A stretch of 64,000 nucleotides of DNA. It comes from Kordia sp050633145 (GTDB taxonomy: Bacteria; Bacteroidota; Bacteroidia; Flavobacteriales; Flavobacteriaceae). Below are positions 35,801 through 44,183 of the stretch, in pieces; positions within the stretch are counted from its first letter, which is position 1, and each line of letters begins with the position of its first letter. Where the stretch lies: the NCBI RefSeq assembly GCF_050633145.1, contig NZ_JBOEFY010000002.1:1-64000 (forward strand), read 5' to 3'. Under the pieces are notes generated by a model. That model did no database searches and was not told the origin of the DNA. It was given only the letters and a program-made list of their open reading frames with translations. The position numbers and the translations under genes were made by a program.

Positions 35801-35998
35801 CATTGCAGTTAATCTATACGCTTCTCCTCCATTTGAAGAAACTTTCCATAAATCGCCTTCGTAGCTAAATATAACATCCTTTGCATCTGGAGTTAATGTT
35901 GGTTTTAACGTAAAGTGAGCTGTATCATCCGTTTTTTGTTGTCCATTAACAATAGATACTAGAACGAAGAGAAAAAGGAATACTATTTTTTTATACAT
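32831..35998 (-). CDS. Tricorn-like S41 family protease
   Basis: A 1055-residue secreted protease. After the signal peptide (cleavage near residue 19, 'VNGQQ') come WD40-like PD40 propeller repeats (about 35-520; for example 'NPSVSPDGKWLAFSSSQYGNSDVYIMPL') forming the tricorn-type substrate gate. A Lys/Glu-rich linker (about 540-565) follows, then a helical core with catalytic His near residue 741 ('LNTSHSGFSSYG'), a PDZ domain (about 770-845), and the S41 domain with 'GLILDLRYNTGGNVHD' and nucleophile Ser near residue 960 in 'NEQSLSDAEMTA'. Family members degrade peptides; the exact substrates are unknown. Key residues look intact. Confidence 0.93.
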   Translation of the reverse strand: MYKKIVFLFLFVLVSIVNGQQKTDDTAHFTLKPTLTPDAKDVIFSYEGDLWKVSSNGGEAYRLTAMQGVETNPSVSPDGKWLAFSSSQYGNSDVYIMPLKGGKITQLTFHQASDRVSSWSWDSKTINFTSNRYNLMTNYTISINGGTPKRTFGHYFNRVHNVIQHPKTKDIYFNESGESSLDANRKRYKGDYNPDIKSYNQKTKKYTQHTTYRGKDFATTIDEVGNVYFKSDRDNGEYNLYKLENGTITQLTNFSTSIMWPKVSANGEKIVFRKDYQLFVYDVAKKTSKKLNVNINNNSTLEKEESYAVKGAITFFDISPDGKKMAFVARGKLFVSDVKGKFVKEIPTNFLEAVKEVKWLKDNNSLLFSRSDKGYYNWFVTSVTNKFKTKQLTKKTQNNRQITFNADKTKGVYLRGRNEIYLIDLKTFKSELIVTDELWGFYNSNPYFSPDGKYISYTAVRDFEADIFVYNIATKKIINLTKTKVSEREPTWSADGKYIYLSSERTAPNFPSGGNGNSKVYQMALDKYEKPFKIDKINELLEEEKEEKKEKNSKDKKDIKEKKKVTVAINEKGLMDRLTLISPRFGNQRNISVINDGDKTHVLYISNHDQGKSKLWKTTLAPFEDNKTVKLSDKSIFRYQFITAGKKNYILSSGIISTVDLKANKIKPIAIDYRFNKSLSNEFDQMYYEAWAGMEESYYDENFHGENWQKLRDQYAAYLPYVSSRANLRLIFNDMLGELNTSHSGFSSYGKEEETYYGTRTSETGIIFNTENPFVIERIVPDGPTDIKNKDLKKGDKLVAVNGKRVNEKANREQYFSNPKFNDELRLTFSRNNKEFYVNVHAISFWRLKSLLTDEWQDQNQAHVDKKSKNKIAYVCMLDMGRGELTKFYQDLMSEEAYKDGLILDLRYNTGGNVHDAVLNFLRQKQYLNWKYREGKLTSQSNFNYGDKPIVLLVNEQSLSDAEMTAAGFKELKMGTIVGTETYRWIIFTTRRSLVDGSSYRLPTWGCYTLDGKDLEKHGVAPDVYVGKNFKQRLENETPQLDKAIEIILKELEKK

Positions 35999-36186
35999 AA
36001 TTTAAAGACGTATTATTTTTATTCTAAATAGGAGATTGATTTTGGTTAGTAAGTATAAGTTACAAACTTCCAAATCAATCCTGAAAAAAACGAAGATATA
36101 AACTTATATTCTATTTTAAATACGGTCTAATACTATTTAACATGAGTTGGATATAAGACACGATTAAAATAATTGTTACGCATAAA

Positions 36187-36240
36187 AAAATCGTTTAAAC
36201 TGACATTGAGCGGAGTCGAAATGTCAATTTAAACGATTTT
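36187..36240 (-). terminator. argS terminator built on a dispersed hairpin repeat
   Basis: A 20-bp stem with one mismatch joins 36187-36207 to 36220-36240 (AAAATCGTTTAAA, then TGACATT, against the complements) around the 12-base loop GAGCGGAGTCGA. On the minus strand a run of seven T follows, so it reads as a strong terminator 45 bases after the argS stop codon. The loop is the constant part of the repeat family found at 10293, 41824 and 41887. Confidence 0.85.
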
Positions 36241-36284
36241 AAGATATTTTATTAGAATGGAATCCTGAATCAAATTCAGTATGA

Positions 36285-38195
36285 CTACATTCTCTCAGGA
36301 ACTTCAATTCCTAATAATGCAAATGCATTTTTGATTGTATCTCCTACTTTCTTTGATAGTTGTACTCTGAATACTTTTTTTGCTTCATCTTCTTCTCCTA
36401 ATATGTAAATATTTTGGAAGAATGAATTGTACAACTTCACCAAATCATACGTGTAGTTTGCAATAACAGCCGGACTCTGATTGTTTGCAGCCAATTGAAC
36501 CGCAGCAAGATATCCTTGCAATTGTTTTACAATTTCTTTTTCACGAATGTCAATATCAATTCCGCTTATTTCTGCTGAATAATCAAAGTCAGCTTTACGT
36601 ATGATTGATTGAATACGCGCATATGTATATTGAATAAATGGTCCTGTATTTCCTGCAAAGTCAATGGAATCTTTCGGATCAAATAGAATACGTTTTTTAG
36701 GATCTACTTTTAAAATGAAATACTTTAACGCGCCCATTCCGATGACTTTGTATAGGACTTCTTTTTCTTCGTCGGTATATCCTTCTAACTTTCCTAGTTC
36801 TTGTGAAATTTCTTTGGCTGTTGTTGCCATTTCTACCATTAAATCATCAGCATCAACTACAGTTCCTTCACGACTTTTCATTTTCCCACTTGGTAAATCT
36901 ACCATTCCGTACGATAAATGATGTAGGTTTTTTGACCAATCGAATCCGAGTTTTTTCAAGATTAAGAACAATACTTTAAAATGGTGATCTTGCTCGTTTC
37001 CAACCGTATAAATCATTCCGCCAATATCTGGATAATCTTTTACACGCTGAATTGCAGTTCCGATGTCTTGTGTCATGTACACCGCAGTTCCATCGGCACG
37101 CAATACAATTTTATCATCCAATCCTTCATCTTTCAAATCGCACCAAACCGAACCGTCTTCTTTTTTATAGAAAACACCTTTTTCTAAGCCTTCTTGTACA
37201 AAGTCTTTTCCTAAAAGGTATGTCTTACTTTCATAATACAACGCATCAAAATCAACACCTAAGTTTGTATACGTAACGGCAAAACCATCATATACCCATT
37301 CATTCATTTGCTTCCAAAGTGCTACCACTTCTTCATCACCAGCTTCCCATTTACGCAACATTTCTTGGGCATCAGCTCCAATTACACTTATGTTTGCGAA
37401 ATATTCATTTTTGAATGATTTTTTAAATGCTTTTATAATTTCTTCAGAAAGGTCTTCTCCATTTTCATATTTCTCTGAAAACTTCTCTTCTAACATTTTT
37501 TGAGTTTCAGGCTTCTTTGCAAATATTTCTATTTTATCAATTCCTGCAGTTGTTTTTAACCATTCAGAAAATTCCATTTGAAATACTTTTTCAAACTCAA
37601 CATAATAGTTTCCAACTAACTTATCACCTTTTAATCCTGTAGATTGTGGTGTTTCTCCATTTCCAAAAAGTTTCCAAGCCAACATCGATTTACAGATATG
37701 AATTCCACGATCGTTGATGATTTGTGTTTTGTATACTTTTTTTCCAGAAGCTTTAATGATTTCCGCAACACTGTATCCTAATAAGTTGTTACGAATATGT
37801 CCTAAATGCAACGGCTTGTTGGTGTTTGGCGAAGAATACTCAACCATTACGGCGCTTTCTCCATCTTTCGGATCTGTATGTCCAAACGTATCATTCTTGT
37901 TTGTACTAGCGAAGAAATCCAAGTAATATGAGTCATCAATTACAAGATTTAAGAATCCTTTTACCACATTGAAACGACTTACTTCTGCAACATTATCCGT
38001 TAAATACTGCCCAAGCTCTTGTCCGAGTTGTGCAGGATTCATTTTTTTAACGCGCAGCATCGGGAATACCACAACTGTGATATCACCTTCAAAATCTTTC
38101 CTTGTTGCTTGAAACTCTACACTTTCTAGTGTAGCACTATACAAGGTTTCAAATGCTTCTTTGACTTTTTCCGTTAATACTTCTTGAATATTCAT
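36285..38195 (-). CDS. argS: Arginyl-tRNA synthetase
   Basis: ArgRS, 636 residues, class I cytoplasmic enzyme that charges tRNA-Arg. The N-terminal additional domain (about 1-115) is followed by the HIGH-type motif 'LHLGHIRNNLLG' (near residue 130), 'VDLPSGKMKSREGTVVDADDLM' carrying the KMSKS-like signature (near 435) and the anticodon-binding helical domain (from about 505, 'GNTGPFIQYTYARIQSI'). It is longer than the E. coli enzyme (577), as usual in Bacteroidota. All key motifs are intact. It has its own promoter and terminator. Confidence 0.97.
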   Translation of the reverse strand: MNIQEVLTEKVKEAFETLYSATLESVEFQATRKDFEGDITVVVFPMLRVKKMNPAQLGQELGQYLTDNVAEVSRFNVVKGFLNLVIDDSYYLDFFASTNKNDTFGHTDPKDGESAVMVEYSSPNTNKPLHLGHIRNNLLGYSVAEIIKASGKKVYKTQIINDRGIHICKSMLAWKLFGNGETPQSTGLKGDKLVGNYYVEFEKVFQMEFSEWLKTTAGIDKIEIFAKKPETQKMLEEKFSEKYENGEDLSEEIIKAFKKSFKNEYFANISVIGADAQEMLRKWEAGDEEVVALWKQMNEWVYDGFAVTYTNLGVDFDALYYESKTYLLGKDFVQEGLEKGVFYKKEDGSVWCDLKDEGLDDKIVLRADGTAVYMTQDIGTAIQRVKDYPDIGGMIYTVGNEQDHHFKVLFLILKKLGFDWSKNLHHLSYGMVDLPSGKMKSREGTVVDADDLMVEMATTAKEISQELGKLEGYTDEEKEVLYKVIGMGALKYFILKVDPKKRILFDPKDSIDFAGNTGPFIQYTYARIQSIIRKADFDYSAEISGIDIDIREKEIVKQLQGYLAAVQLAANNQSPAVIANYTYDLVKLYNSFFQNIYILGEEDEAKKVFRVQLSKKVGDTIKNAFALLGIEVPERM

Positions 38196-38217
38196 GATCT
38201 CAAAAAAATTTAAGATG

Positions 38218-38225
38218 CAAAGATA
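38218..38225 (-). promoter_or_regulatory. argS promoter -7 box
   Basis: On the minus strand TATCTTTG fits TAnnTTTG exactly, 23 bases before the argS ATG; a short leader of about 16 bases results. The -33 region (TTTTCG about 21 bases upstream) is weak. The octamer is identical to that before ffh. Confidence 0.5.
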
Positions 38226-38383
38226 TCAATTATTGACAATGAATAACGAAAAGTTGGTGCAGATAATGTTTATTCTTTAAAAAAGGATTCAAGATCGCTT
38301 CGCTTAGAGAATAAAGACACTATTTGTAAAACTTTAAAGGTTCAATTATTTTTAATTAAATACTAAAAACAAAGTGCCTTATT

Positions 38384-38797
38384 TTACAAATTCGTAAGAT
38401 CGTCTAAGGTTTTATTTTCTAAGACAGCAAGCATATTGTCACGTACTTCTAACATTAAATGATGCAATCCGCATTGAGTTTCATCAATACAATCATCACA
38501 TTTTTCATAGAAATTTAAACTTACGCAAGGCAACATAGCAATAGGTCCTTCTAAAATTCGGATAAGCGAAGCCACTTTAATTTCGCTTGGTGTTTTAATA
38601 AGGTAATATCCTCCACCTTTTCCTTTTTTAGAACCTAATAAACCATTGTTTTTAAGTTGTAAAAGGATTGCCTCCAAAAATTTTTTAGAGATATTTTCTT
38701 CCGTAGCAATTTCAGAGATCAACACAGGTGCGTCGCCATCTTTTCTTGCAATGTACGTTAATGCTTTGAGTCCGTATTTTGTTTTTTTTGAAAGCAT
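38384..38797 (-). CDS. Rrf2-family transcriptional regulator
   Basis: A 137-residue regulator. I chose the ATG at 38797 (MLSKKTKYGLKALTYIA) because it matches the conserved start of the family; an upstream in-frame ATG adds 13 residues with no counterpart. The winged helix (about 1-80) includes 'ISEIATEENISKKFLEAILLQLKNNGLLGSKKG' style helices and the 'GKGGGYYL' wing. The C-terminal part has four Cys ('PCVSLNFYEKCDDCIDETQCGL'), as in Rrf2 proteins that hold a metal or Fe-S centre. In related bacteria such genes control sulfur or Fe-S metabolism; the target here is unknown. Confidence 0.9.
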   Translation of the reverse strand: MLSKKTKYGLKALTYIARKDGDAPVLISEIATEENISKKFLEAILLQLKNNGLLGSKKGKGGGYYLIKTPSEIKVASLIRILEGPIAMLPCVSLNFYEKCDDCIDETQCGLHHLMLEVRDNMLAVLENKTLDDLTNL

Positions 38798-39003
38798 GTG
38801 AGTTAGTTTCTGATCTTGGTAATGTTTTCGAGGCATTCCAGTCTAGGTCGTAAAAATAATTGGTTGTTTGTTAAAATCAAAAGTATTCACAAACTATCTA
38901 CCATTTTTATGGAGATATTGCTAATTTTCAACGTATTTATCGTCTTATTTAACTTTTTTCACCATTTTTTTATAAAGTTGCTTTTTTGAATAACCACTAT
39001 AAT

Positions 39004-39017
39004 GTTATAAATATAAC
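39004..39017. promoter_or_regulatory. Palindrome in the gap beside the Rrf2 gene
   Basis: GTTATA-AA-TATAAC is a 14-bp palindrome in the divergent gap between the Rrf2 gene and the secreted-protein gene, 66 bases before the latter's ATG. It is a plausible regulator site, perhaps for the Rrf2 protein itself, but AT-rich palindromes are common here. Confidence 0.25.
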
Positions 39018-39082
39018 TTTCTCACACTCAGATGTTTTTATTTTACTACTTTAGAGGAAGATTATTACAAATTAATATTTAC

Positions 39083-40528
39083 ATGAAAAAAATCGTATTC
39101 CTATTACTATTACTTCCAGTAATGGCCATTAGCCAAAAAATTAAGATTAAGAAAAATAAGGTGCTTTTTGATAAGAAAGAAGTTGCCATTATGGAATCTC
39201 CTCAGCGAGATTTTTACACGTTTAAATATTTGTCGGGCGAAAAAGCTTTTGATGTAGCGTATAAAGCAATTTCTATTTCTGAAATTCAAGACCATCAATA
39301 TTTAGAAGTTACTTCTGCCGAAGGAAAGAAAACAGAGATTCTGTATGAAATTTTAAAAACTTCTTTTAGTACTAAGAAAATTATCATTCGCTTGTTGAGT
39401 CAGAAATATGGTTTGATTGATGCAAACGGAATTAATAAAGAAAAGGTTGCTGCCTTTTTTGCCGAAGAGCGTGAATCTATTAGTGAAAAGTATATGCAAG
39501 CTGCTGCAAAAGCAAAGTTAGAAGCCGATGAACGCAATAAAACTGTTGGACGCTACAAACCATATGTTCGCCCAGATGGAACCGTTACTTTTGGCGGTTC
39601 GCAAGGAACTCGAATTGTGGGGAAAGTACATTATTCCGCAAGTGAGAGAGCATATATAATTACAGATTTGGATGGAATTCGAGTGGTTACTGCAACAGAA
39701 TCGCGCAAAACTGGTTCTACAGCTGCAGTTGCAGAATCGTATACAGGTGAAACGTTTCAGTTTGATGAAGGTTCAAAAACCATGTTTACCAATCGTTTTT
39801 CCAGAACTTTTGGTCAAATATTTGTCGAAGCAGCCGTTGGTCGTGGTTATACTTTAGGTCGTCAAGCAAAAAATAAACAAATTGAATTACGTAAAGAGAA
39901 AATTAAAATTGCTAAAGAAAACAGCGTCAATTTATATGGAGTTCCAGGAAGTATTACCGATAAGAAGGGAAAAAAATACTCAGGAACGGTATATGTAGTT
40001 TTTGAAAAGTTACAGATTGATCCGGGACAACAAGTTGCTGGTTTGCACGATATGAATTCTATTGATAATTACGGAAAGCATATTAGCATTCGTTATGAAA
40101 ATGCCAAAGGACGTACACGTGTTAAAAAGTTTTCTGCTAAAGATGGAATTTCATTTACTGCAACAGATGAAGGTGTTGAAAAGGTTTTTTATGGAATGAA
40201 AACGAAAGGAAATGCTTTGAAAAAGATGGCAAACGCATCGAATTTCGGATTTAACAACTCCTATTTTTATGAAAAAATTTATGAGGAGAATGGAAATATG
40301 CTATTGGTAAAACCTGGCGAAGAAGGAACGTATGTAATAAAAGTGAAAGAACAAAAAGCTGGTTTTATGATTGATGATCGTAAGAACGAAAAGATTTCAA
40401 AAGCATTGGCAAAGTATTTAAAGAAATGCAAGCAAGTAGCAAACGATTTAAAAGCTGGTGAATTTGATGTAAAGAACGAAGAAAACCTACAGCAGATTAT
40501 TCAAGAATATAATGATTGTGGTAAGTAG
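39083..40528 (+). CDS. Hypothetical secreted protein
   Basis: A 481-residue protein. I chose the ATG at 39083 (MKKIVFLLLLLPVMAISQ) because it begins the signal peptide; the longer frame to 39032 only adds 17 unlikely residues. The mature protein is Lys-rich and has no recognised domain; 'GRYKPYVRPDGTVTFGGSQGTRIVGKVHYSASERAY' and 'KNSVNLYGVPGSITDKKGKKYSGTVYVVFEK'-like stretches suggest two beta-rich modules. It stands divergent from the Rrf2 gene and is followed by a strong terminator. Confidence 0.7.
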   Translation: MKKIVFLLLLLPVMAISQKIKIKKNKVLFDKKEVAIMESPQRDFYTFKYLSGEKAFDVAYKAISISEIQDHQYLEVTSAEGKKTEILYEILKTSFSTKKIIIRLLSQKYGLIDANGINKEKVAAFFAEERESISEKYMQAAAKAKLEADERNKTVGRYKPYVRPDGTVTFGGSQGTRIVGKVHYSASERAYIITDLDGIRVVTATESRKTGSTAAVAESYTGETFQFDEGSKTMFTNRFSRTFGQIFVEAAVGRGYTLGRQAKNKQIELRKEKIKIAKENSVNLYGVPGSITDKKGKKYSGTVYVVFEKLQIDPGQQVAGLHDMNSIDNYGKHISIRYENAKGRTRVKKFSAKDGISFTATDEGVEKVFYGMKTKGNALKKMANASNFGFNNSYFYEKIYEENGNMLLVKPGEEGTYVIKVKEQKAGFMIDDRKNEKISKALAKYLKKCKQVANDLKAGEFDVKNEENLQQIIQEYNDCGK

Positions 40529-40558
40529 TTTTTGATTCCTAATAGAATAATAAATATA

Positions 40559-40586
40559 AATCCTGAGAAGTTATTTTCTCAGGATT
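40559..40586 (+). terminator. Terminator after secreted-protein gene
   Basis: AATCCTGAGAA (40559-40569) and TTCTCAGGATT (40576-40586) form a perfect 11-bp stem with a 6-base loop followed by a T run. It lies between two convergent genes, whose stops are at 40528 and 40589. Confidence 0.88.
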
Positions 40587-40588
40587 TT

Positions 40589-41806
40589 TTATTTCGTTGT
40601 AACTTTTCGTTTCTTTTTAATAGGCAATAACTTTTTATATGTTAAACAGCGCCAAATCCATTCTAGTGGTCCAAATCGGAAATAAGTCAACCATAATTTG
40701 CTTAGGAATATTTGCATAATAAATACTGTTATTGCTGTTGCTAGTGTTTCAGATGGACTCAAAGTTTCATACAATCCAAATCCGATAGACGAGAATAGTA
40801 TCAAACCTATAAAACTCTGCATAATATAGTTTGTTAGCGCCATTCTTCCTGCATACCGCAAAGGTTTTAATACTTTTTTCCATTTTGTATTGTACCACAA
40901 CCAGCCAATAATCCATAAGTAGAACAAGCCCATAAATGTGTCGCAAAGCACCATGATTTTAATGAATACTTCTCTGTATTCAGCAATTCTAAAAACATCC
41001 TGATACACTAATACATATAAGAAAACAATTCTATATATGTTAGTGATCAATGCGAGCATCAACATTGGTTTCTTTATCTTTTGAATGAATGTTTCTAAGG
41101 AATTATAGATTTTGTTCTTTCCTAAATACAATCCGAAGAGAAACATAGAAGTTGCTATAGGACCTAGAAATCCAAACAGCATCGGAATGTTAGCCATATA
41201 TTCCGAAACACGTAATTTTAATCCTTCTAAATAGGTTCCGTTTTTTATGATTTGATTGACAGATTCGCCCGTATATTCATTCAAATAGGTTTCCGGTTGA
41301 AAGTGAAGCAACTTAAAAACATATGCAAATACTTGATCGTAAAACGGAAAGAATAGAAAGATGAACGCTAATGCTAAAATTAACTTGTTTGATTGCTTGA
41401 TCATTAACGTTGTAAACAATCCGAGAACTGCATATATGTTTAGCACATCACCAGACCATAAAAATAGAATATGAAAAACGCCTATTAGGAATAATATGAA
41501 CATTCTTCTTGCAAAGAATGAAAATGAAAGTTGTTTTTTTTTAAATAGTTTTAAGACTTGCATTGAAATTCCTAACCCGAAAAGTAATGAGAAGATTGGA
41601 AAGAATTTTGTGTAAAAGAATAGCTTTAAAATGTCTCCCGTAGTTTTGTCAATAGTTGATGTCCATTGCAATGCAAATTCATCCTGATTTAAGAAGGTAG
41701 AATTCATTATGACAATATTGACAACAAAGATTCCGAGAATGGCAAACCCGCGATAAACGTCTAAGAGTTCAATTCGTTTTTTTTGGTTGGTAGGATGTTG
41801 ATTCAA
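40589..41806 (-). CDS. DUF418-family membrane protein
   Basis: A 405-residue polytopic membrane protein of the DUF418 (YeiB-like) family. The N-terminal 'RIELLDVYRGFAILGIFVVNIVIMNS' and later 'FFPIFSLLFGLGISMQ' are typical of this group, followed by about nine more hydrophobic helices and the family-typical end 'ALTNYIMQSFIGLILF', 'FRFGPLEWIWRCLTY'. The family is distantly related to membrane acyltransferases, but no activity is established. It is the last gene of a run of minus-strand genes (gltA to here); a hairpin repeat precedes its start codon. Confidence 0.85.
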   Translation of the reverse strand: MNQHPTNQKKRIELLDVYRGFAILGIFVVNIVIMNSTFLNQDEFALQWTSTIDKTTGDILKLFFYTKFFPIFSLLFGLGISMQVLKLFKKKQLSFSFFARRMFILFLIGVFHILFLWSGDVLNIYAVLGLFTTLMIKQSNKLILALAFIFLFFPFYDQVFAYVFKLLHFQPETYLNEYTGESVNQIIKNGTYLEGLKLRVSEYMANIPMLFGFLGPIATSMFLFGLYLGKNKIYNSLETFIQKIKKPMLMLALITNIYRIVFLYVLVYQDVFRIAEYREVFIKIMVLCDTFMGLFYLWIIGWLWYNTKWKKVLKPLRYAGRMALTNYIMQSFIGLILFSSIGFGLYETLSPSETLATAITVFIMQIFLSKLWLTYFRFGPLEWIWRCLTYKKLLPIKKKRKVTTK

Positions 41807-41823
41807 TAGTAGTAGATTTTAAC

Positions 41824-41855
41824 AAAGTACATTTCGACTCCGCTCAATGTACTTT
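41824..41855. repeat. Constant-loop hairpin repeat in a 5' region
   Basis: Perfect 10-bp arms AAAGTACATT (41824-41833) and AATGTACTTT (41846-41855) close a 12-base loop TCGACTCCGCTC, the reverse complement of GAGCGGAGTCGA. It lies 18 bases before the start of the DUF418 gene. Confidence 0.85.
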
Positions 41856-41886
41856 AGTATTGAATCTCAATGCATTTTTGATTGAA

Positions 41887-41910
41887 AATATTGAGCGGAG
41901 TCGAAATATT
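41887..41910. repeat. Constant-loop hairpin repeat at a gene end
   Basis: Arms AATATT (41887-41892 and 41905-41910) enclose GAGCGGAGTCGA. It is inverted relative to the copy at 41824 and overlaps the stop codon of the CtlX-like gene by two bases. It may serve as its terminator. Confidence 0.8.
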
Positions 41911-42844
41911 ATTTCTTCGGCAAGAAAACCTCAGCCATCATACAGCGAGCACTTCCGCCACCACAAGCTTCAATTGTATCTAAAGAACTTGATACAATTT
42001 TACAGTGTTTTTCAATGGCTTGCACTTGGCTTTTTGTTAATGATTGATGCGCTGCAGCACTCATTATTAAGAAAGGTTCGTCATTTGTACCTTTTACTTG
42101 CAACATGTTTCCAGCAAAGTTGTTTACTTGTGCTTCAGTAATCACAATGATTTCTTTTCCGTCTTGTTTGAGATGTTTTTTTACGTTTTCACGTTCTTTT
42201 TTATCATCAATACATTCCAAGCATATAACTGCAAACGTTTCCGCTAAACACATCATTACATTTGTATGATAGATGGCTTTTCGTTCTCCGTTTACTGTTT
42301 GGTTTGCGGTAAAAATTACAGGTGAATATTCAAAATCTTCACAGAATTCAATGAAGAGTTCTTCGTCTGCTCTTGGTGATAATGCGCAATATGCTTTTCT
42401 GTTAACTCTGTCTAACAGTAAACTTCCTGTCCCTTCTAAGAAAATATCTTCTTCTTCCGCAGATGTGTAATCTACAATATTTTCAATATGATAGCCTGCT
42501 TTTTCTAGCTCGATTAACACATCTTCTCTACGTTCATGACGACGATTTTCAGCGTACATTGGGTATAAACCTACGTTTCCGTTTTCGTGAAATGAAATCC
42601 AGTTGTTGGGAAAGATAGAATCTGGCGTATCAGGTTCTTTTGTATCTTGAATGACAACTACATTGATACCAATAGCGCGAAGTTTTTCTACATACACATC
42701 AAATTCTTGTTGCGCTTTAGTTTGTACTGTTTCTGGTAATAAATCTTCTAATACTTTTTGATAATAGTTGTTTACGGCGGTTTGTTCGTTCATTCGAAAC
42801 GCAACCGGACGCACCATAAGAATCGTATTGGTAATTTGCTGCAT
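41909..42844 (-). CDS. ctlX: CtlX-like citrulline-utilization hydrolase
   Basis: A 311-residue guanidino-group modifying (amidinotransferase) superfamily enzyme, closest to the CtlX group annotated as citrulline utilization hydrolase. Signatures are 'ILMVRPVAFRMNEQTAVNNYYQ' at the N-terminus, the substrate-binding 'PDSIFPNNWISFHENG' (about 86-101), 'EGTGSLLLDRVNRKAY', 'IYHTNVMMCLAETF' with the catalytic His, and 'EACGGGSARCMMAE' with the catalytic Cys near the C-terminus. Activity is expected on a C-N bond of a guanidino or ureido group; the substrate should be verified. It belongs to a run of minus-strand genes with a second family member three genes upstream. Confidence 0.85.
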   Translation of the reverse strand: MQQITNTILMVRPVAFRMNEQTAVNNYYQKVLEDLLPETVQTKAQQEFDVYVEKLRAIGINVVVIQDTKEPDTPDSIFPNNWISFHENGNVGLYPMYAENRRHERREDVLIELEKAGYHIENIVDYTSAEEEDIFLEGTGSLLLDRVNRKAYCALSPRADEELFIEFCEDFEYSPVIFTANQTVNGERKAIYHTNVMMCLAETFAVICLECIDDKKERENVKKHLKQDGKEIIVITEAQVNNFAGNMLQVKGTNDEPFLIMSAAAHQSLTKSQVQAIEKHCKIVSSSLDTIEACGGGSARCMMAEVFLPKK

Positions 42845-42877
42845 TGTAGCTAACTTTTGTTGTTGTTTTTAAAGCTA

Positions 42878-42906
42878 CAAAATTACGCAAAAATTGAGAT
42901 AACAAA
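42878..42906 (-). promoter_or_regulatory. Consensus promoter of the ctlX gene
   Basis: On the minus strand TTTG (42903-42906), a 17-base spacer, and TAATTTTG (42878-42885) fit the Bacteroidota consensus TTTG-N17-20-TAnnTTTG at every specified base. The -7 box ends 33 bases before the ATG at 42844. Confidence 0.7.
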
Positions 42907-42953
42907 TACTAGTTATAGTTTTTTTATCCTGATTTTTTGTTGGTTGCAATGAC

Positions 42954-44093
42954 CTATTGTTTTTTTACTTTGGTAGAACTAGCACTAGGTTTAATTTCTC
43001 CTTCTAAAACAGTAAGTACCGCTTTTTTTAAATCCTCGTAATCAAAGTTTTCTTCAAATCCATATCTAAATGTTGAGTGCATTTCTTTTTTGTCCATTCC
43101 GAGCACATATTTAGGTCCGCCCATTTCTATTGAAATTGGAGAATTTTCGGTTTGTATGGTAAATTCACTTTTCCCGTCTTTACCTGTTACATAAAACACG
43201 TGCTTGTAATAGAGTTCTCCTTCTTTTACAGCATATTTTTCATAGGCAAATATTCTTTTGTCTTTCCATAAGAATTGATCGAAACAAAACATTGTTTTTG
43301 AAGTTCCTTTTAAAACTCCTTGCTCATAGGCTTTGTATAGTTTTTCTTTATAAGGTTCTGCTTTTTCGTATTCTTTCTTTGCATAAAAAACCTGAATAAG
43401 TTTTGTGTAGGATTGAAAATCATCTGGTGCTAAAGAAACAAGCTCTGTCAAAGCTTTTTCTGAGGCATCATAGTTTTTATTCAAATATTCGTAGAGCCCA
43501 ATATTGTATAGAGCATTTATATACGAACTGGATTCCTTTGAAACCTTTTCTTTGGATGTATAAAATGCTTGCAAGGCTTTTTCTGGCTGACCTAATTCTG
43601 CGTACATTTGAGGAATCATAGCATACGGTCTGTCAATATGGTTTTCTTTTTCTGTAGCAGCTGTATATGAGCTTAAAGCTAAATCGTATTTTTTTGTATT
43701 TAGATATGAATCGCCAAGTCCGCTATAATAATTCGCATTTCTGTCATCTAATTTAATTGCTGCTTTAAATGCTTCTATCGCTGTTTGATATTGTTCCATA
43801 TAATTCAAAGCCATACCTTTTATATAATGCGCATCAGGATCTGAGTTATCTTTACCTATTGATATATCCATTAGTTTTACAACATTTTTATCGTCAGATT
43901 TCATGTAATACGCCATGCCTACATAATAAATGGCCTTTGCAGAATATTCGTTTACTTTTGTTGCATGTTCTGCGATAATCATATCATACTTTCGTTGTTG
44001 ATATGCGTTTTCGAGTTCAGTCGTAATTGCATCTTGTGCAAAAATTGGAAAACTGAAGAGACAAATAATTAGTATTGATACTAGTTTTTTCAT
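42954..44093 (-). CDS. Secreted TPR-repeat protein
   Basis: A 379-residue protein with a signal peptide (LVSILIICLFSFPIFAQ, cleavage near residue 19) and about six to seven TPR units between residues 30 and 245 ('KAIYYVGMAYYMKSDDKNVVKLMDISI', 'PDAHYIKGMALNYMEQYQTAIEAFKAAIKLD', 'NALYNIGLYEYLNKNYDASEKAL'). The C-terminal ~120 residues form a beta-rich domain of unknown type. Likely a periplasmic scaffold or assembly factor; partners unknown. Confidence 0.85.
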   Translation of the reverse strand: MKKLVSILIICLFSFPIFAQDAITTELENAYQQRKYDMIIAEHATKVNEYSAKAIYYVGMAYYMKSDDKNVVKLMDISIGKDNSDPDAHYIKGMALNYMEQYQTAIEAFKAAIKLDDRNANYYSGLGDSYLNTKKYDLALSSYTAATEKENHIDRPYAMIPQMYAELGQPEKALQAFYTSKEKVSKESSSYINALYNIGLYEYLNKNYDASEKALTELVSLAPDDFQSYTKLIQVFYAKKEYEKAEPYKEKLYKAYEQGVLKGTSKTMFCFDQFLWKDKRIFAYEKYAVKEGELYYKHVFYVTGKDGKSEFTIQTENSPISIEMGGPKYVLGMDKKEMHSTFRYGFEENFDYEDLKKAVLTVLEGEIKPSASSTKVKKQ

Positions 44094-44183
44094 TGTGTTA
44101 AGACATCTAGTTATGAAAACTAAAGCTAATACAATTCAATAGAAGATCAAAATAAAGAGAGAAAGGTTTGTTGTTTTAATGTA

